Positions 63,370-64,000 of a stretch of DNA of 64,000 bases are shown piece by piece. The stretch's first letter is position 1. The number at the start of each line of letters is the position of its first letter. The stretch lies in NCBI RefSeq assembly GCF_009857605.1, contig NZ_WWCT01000016.1, forward strand, positions 62,001 through 126,000, given 5' to 3'. The translations under genes and the position numbers were made by a program. The notes beneath the pieces were generated by a model. It was not told the DNA's origin, ran no database searches, and worked only from the letters and a program-made list of their open reading frames with translations. This stretch comes from Duganella levis. Its GTDB lineage: Bacteria > Pseudomonadota > Gammaproteobacteria > Burkholderiales > Burkholderiaceae_D.

Positions 63370-64000
63370 AAACCCTCGCGCTCGTGCTGTTCCCCGGCGT
63401 GCAGTCGCTGGACGTCTCCGGCCCGATGGACGTTTTCGCCGAATCCAACGCCTTCCTGCCGCCGCAGCAGCACTACCGCCTGATCACCATCGGCACCACG
63501 CCGGCGCCGATTCGCGCCTCCAACGGCCAGCAGCTCGGCTATGACCTGACGCTGGATGCAGCGGGCACGGACTACGACATTGTGCTGGTGGCGGGCGGCC
63601 CGCAACTGGCGCAGCAAGCGGACAATCAGCAGCTCTCGGCCTGGCTGCGCGAAGTGGCGCAGACGGTGCCGCGCTACGGCTCCATCTGCACCGGCGCCTA
63701 CCTGCTGGGACGCGCCGGCCTGCTGGACGGCAAACGCGCCACCACCCACTGGAGCGACGCCGCCCGCCTGGCGGTGGAATTCCCGCTGGCCCAGGTCGAG
63801 CATGACCGCATCCACGTGCGTGACGGCCGCCTGGTGACGTCGGCCGGCGTCACCGCCGGCATCGACCTGGCACTGGCGCTGGTGGCTGAAGACCACGGCC
63901 AGGCGGTCGCGCTGGCGGCGGCCAAGCGCCTGCTGGTGCTGGCACAGCGCCAGGGCGGCCAGTCGCAATTCAGTCCCTATCTGTCGGAGGCATCGACGCC
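63366..64000 (+). CDS. GlxA-type regulator with DJ-1/PfpI domain (N-terminal part)
   Basis: The gene runs off the right edge. It begins with a TTG that overlaps the TehA-like stop (TTGA); the frame is TTG AAA ACC CTC and continues open to the end. The first ~165 residues are a DJ-1/PfpI-like domain: TLALVLFPGVQSLDVSGPMDVFAESN, YDIVLVAGGPQLA, and the nucleophile-elbow Cys in SICTGAYLLG, then ATTHWSDAARL and VTSAGVTAGIDLALALV. This is the pattern of GlxA-family AraC regulators, whose C-terminal AraC-type helix-turn-helix would lie beyond the window. The family regulates small-molecule catabolism (arginine and glycine-betaine pathways in other genera). Confidence 0.88.
   Translation, partial: MKTLALVLFPGVQSLDVSGPMDVFAESNAFLPPQQHYRLITIGTTPAPIRASNGQQLGYDLTLDAAGTDYDIVLVAGGPQLAQQADNQQLSAWLREVAQTVPRYGSICTGAYLLGRAGLLDGKRATTHWSDAARLAVEFPLAQVEHDRIHVRDGRLVTSAGVTAGIDLALALVAEDHGQAVALAAAKRLLVLAQRQGGQSQFSPYLSEAST

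Overview
The window is one contiguous piece of a high-GC bacterial chromosome, tightly packed with 53 protein genes (the first and last cut by the window edges). Gene families and codon use suggest a betaproteobacterium of the Oxalobacteraceae type (Massilia, Duganella or Janthinobacterium relatives). This is inferred from gene style, because there is no rRNA or housekeeping marker here. I saw no tRNA, rRNA, CRISPR array, insertion sequence, integrase or phage gene. Only one gap without a gene exceeds 300 bases (26345-26676).

Layout. 1-4.9 kb: hybrid histidine kinases, a receiver-GGDEF diguanylate cyclase, a small unknown protein and a soluble NarL-type kinase. 4.9-6.7 kb: an RGHD-repeat exported protein followed by type II NADH dehydrogenase. 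6.9-11.5 kb: a MarR-controlled tripartite drug efflux operon (EmrB-type MFS, outer membrane factor, HlyD/EmrA). 11.5-13.3 kb: an unusual TerB-like/dynamin-stalk-like membrane protein and a DUF1640-like protein. 13.4-17.8 kb: Lrp regulator and divergent D-amino-acid dehydrogenase, HDOD protein, ZntB-like transporter and a small membrane protein. 18-22 kb: an iron-related block of MFS transporter, SufR-like Fe-S regulator and Fur-boxed TonB receptor. 22-26.3 kb: porin, half-size phosphate-binding-like protein and GGDEF-EAL operon. 26.7-30.1 kb: a large PAS hybrid kinase and Fur. 30-37 kb: LysR regulators with oxidoreductases (quinone oxidoreductase, two tandem Old Yellow Enzymes, a Gfo/Idh/MocA enzyme) and a FecR protein. 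37-47.9 kb: chemotaxis and c-di-GMP genes, a FixJ-type two-component pair and a MocR regulator. 47.9-56 kb: MoaB, bestrophin, YdeP-type molybdoenzyme, GGDEF-EAL protein and a Cache chemoreceptor. 56.2-62.2 kb: a periplasmic three-subunit molybdenum aldehyde oxidoreductase, LysR and a third Old Yellow Enzyme. 62.4-64 kb: a TehA/SLAC1 channel and a GlxA-type regulator starting with TTG.

The genes point to a free-living, motile, metabolically versatile bacterium that ties environmental sensing to c-di-GMP: five GGDEF/EAL proteins, three chemoreceptors, five complete histidine kinases (or four plus fragments, depending on the count of the edge gene), and several stand-alone receivers. Iron control appears twice, as Fur boxes in front of the TonB receptor and of fur itself. 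Nine of the ten convergent gene pairs overlap at their 3' ends.

The most interesting candidates are: the SufR-like regulator block with two tandem palindromes; the porin/half-PBP/GGDEF-EAL operon; the GGDEF-EAL/YdeP/bestrophin/MoaB string; a chemoreceptor operon whose EAL protein has a receiver with Glu at the phosphorylation site; and the GTPase-less dynamin-like protein.
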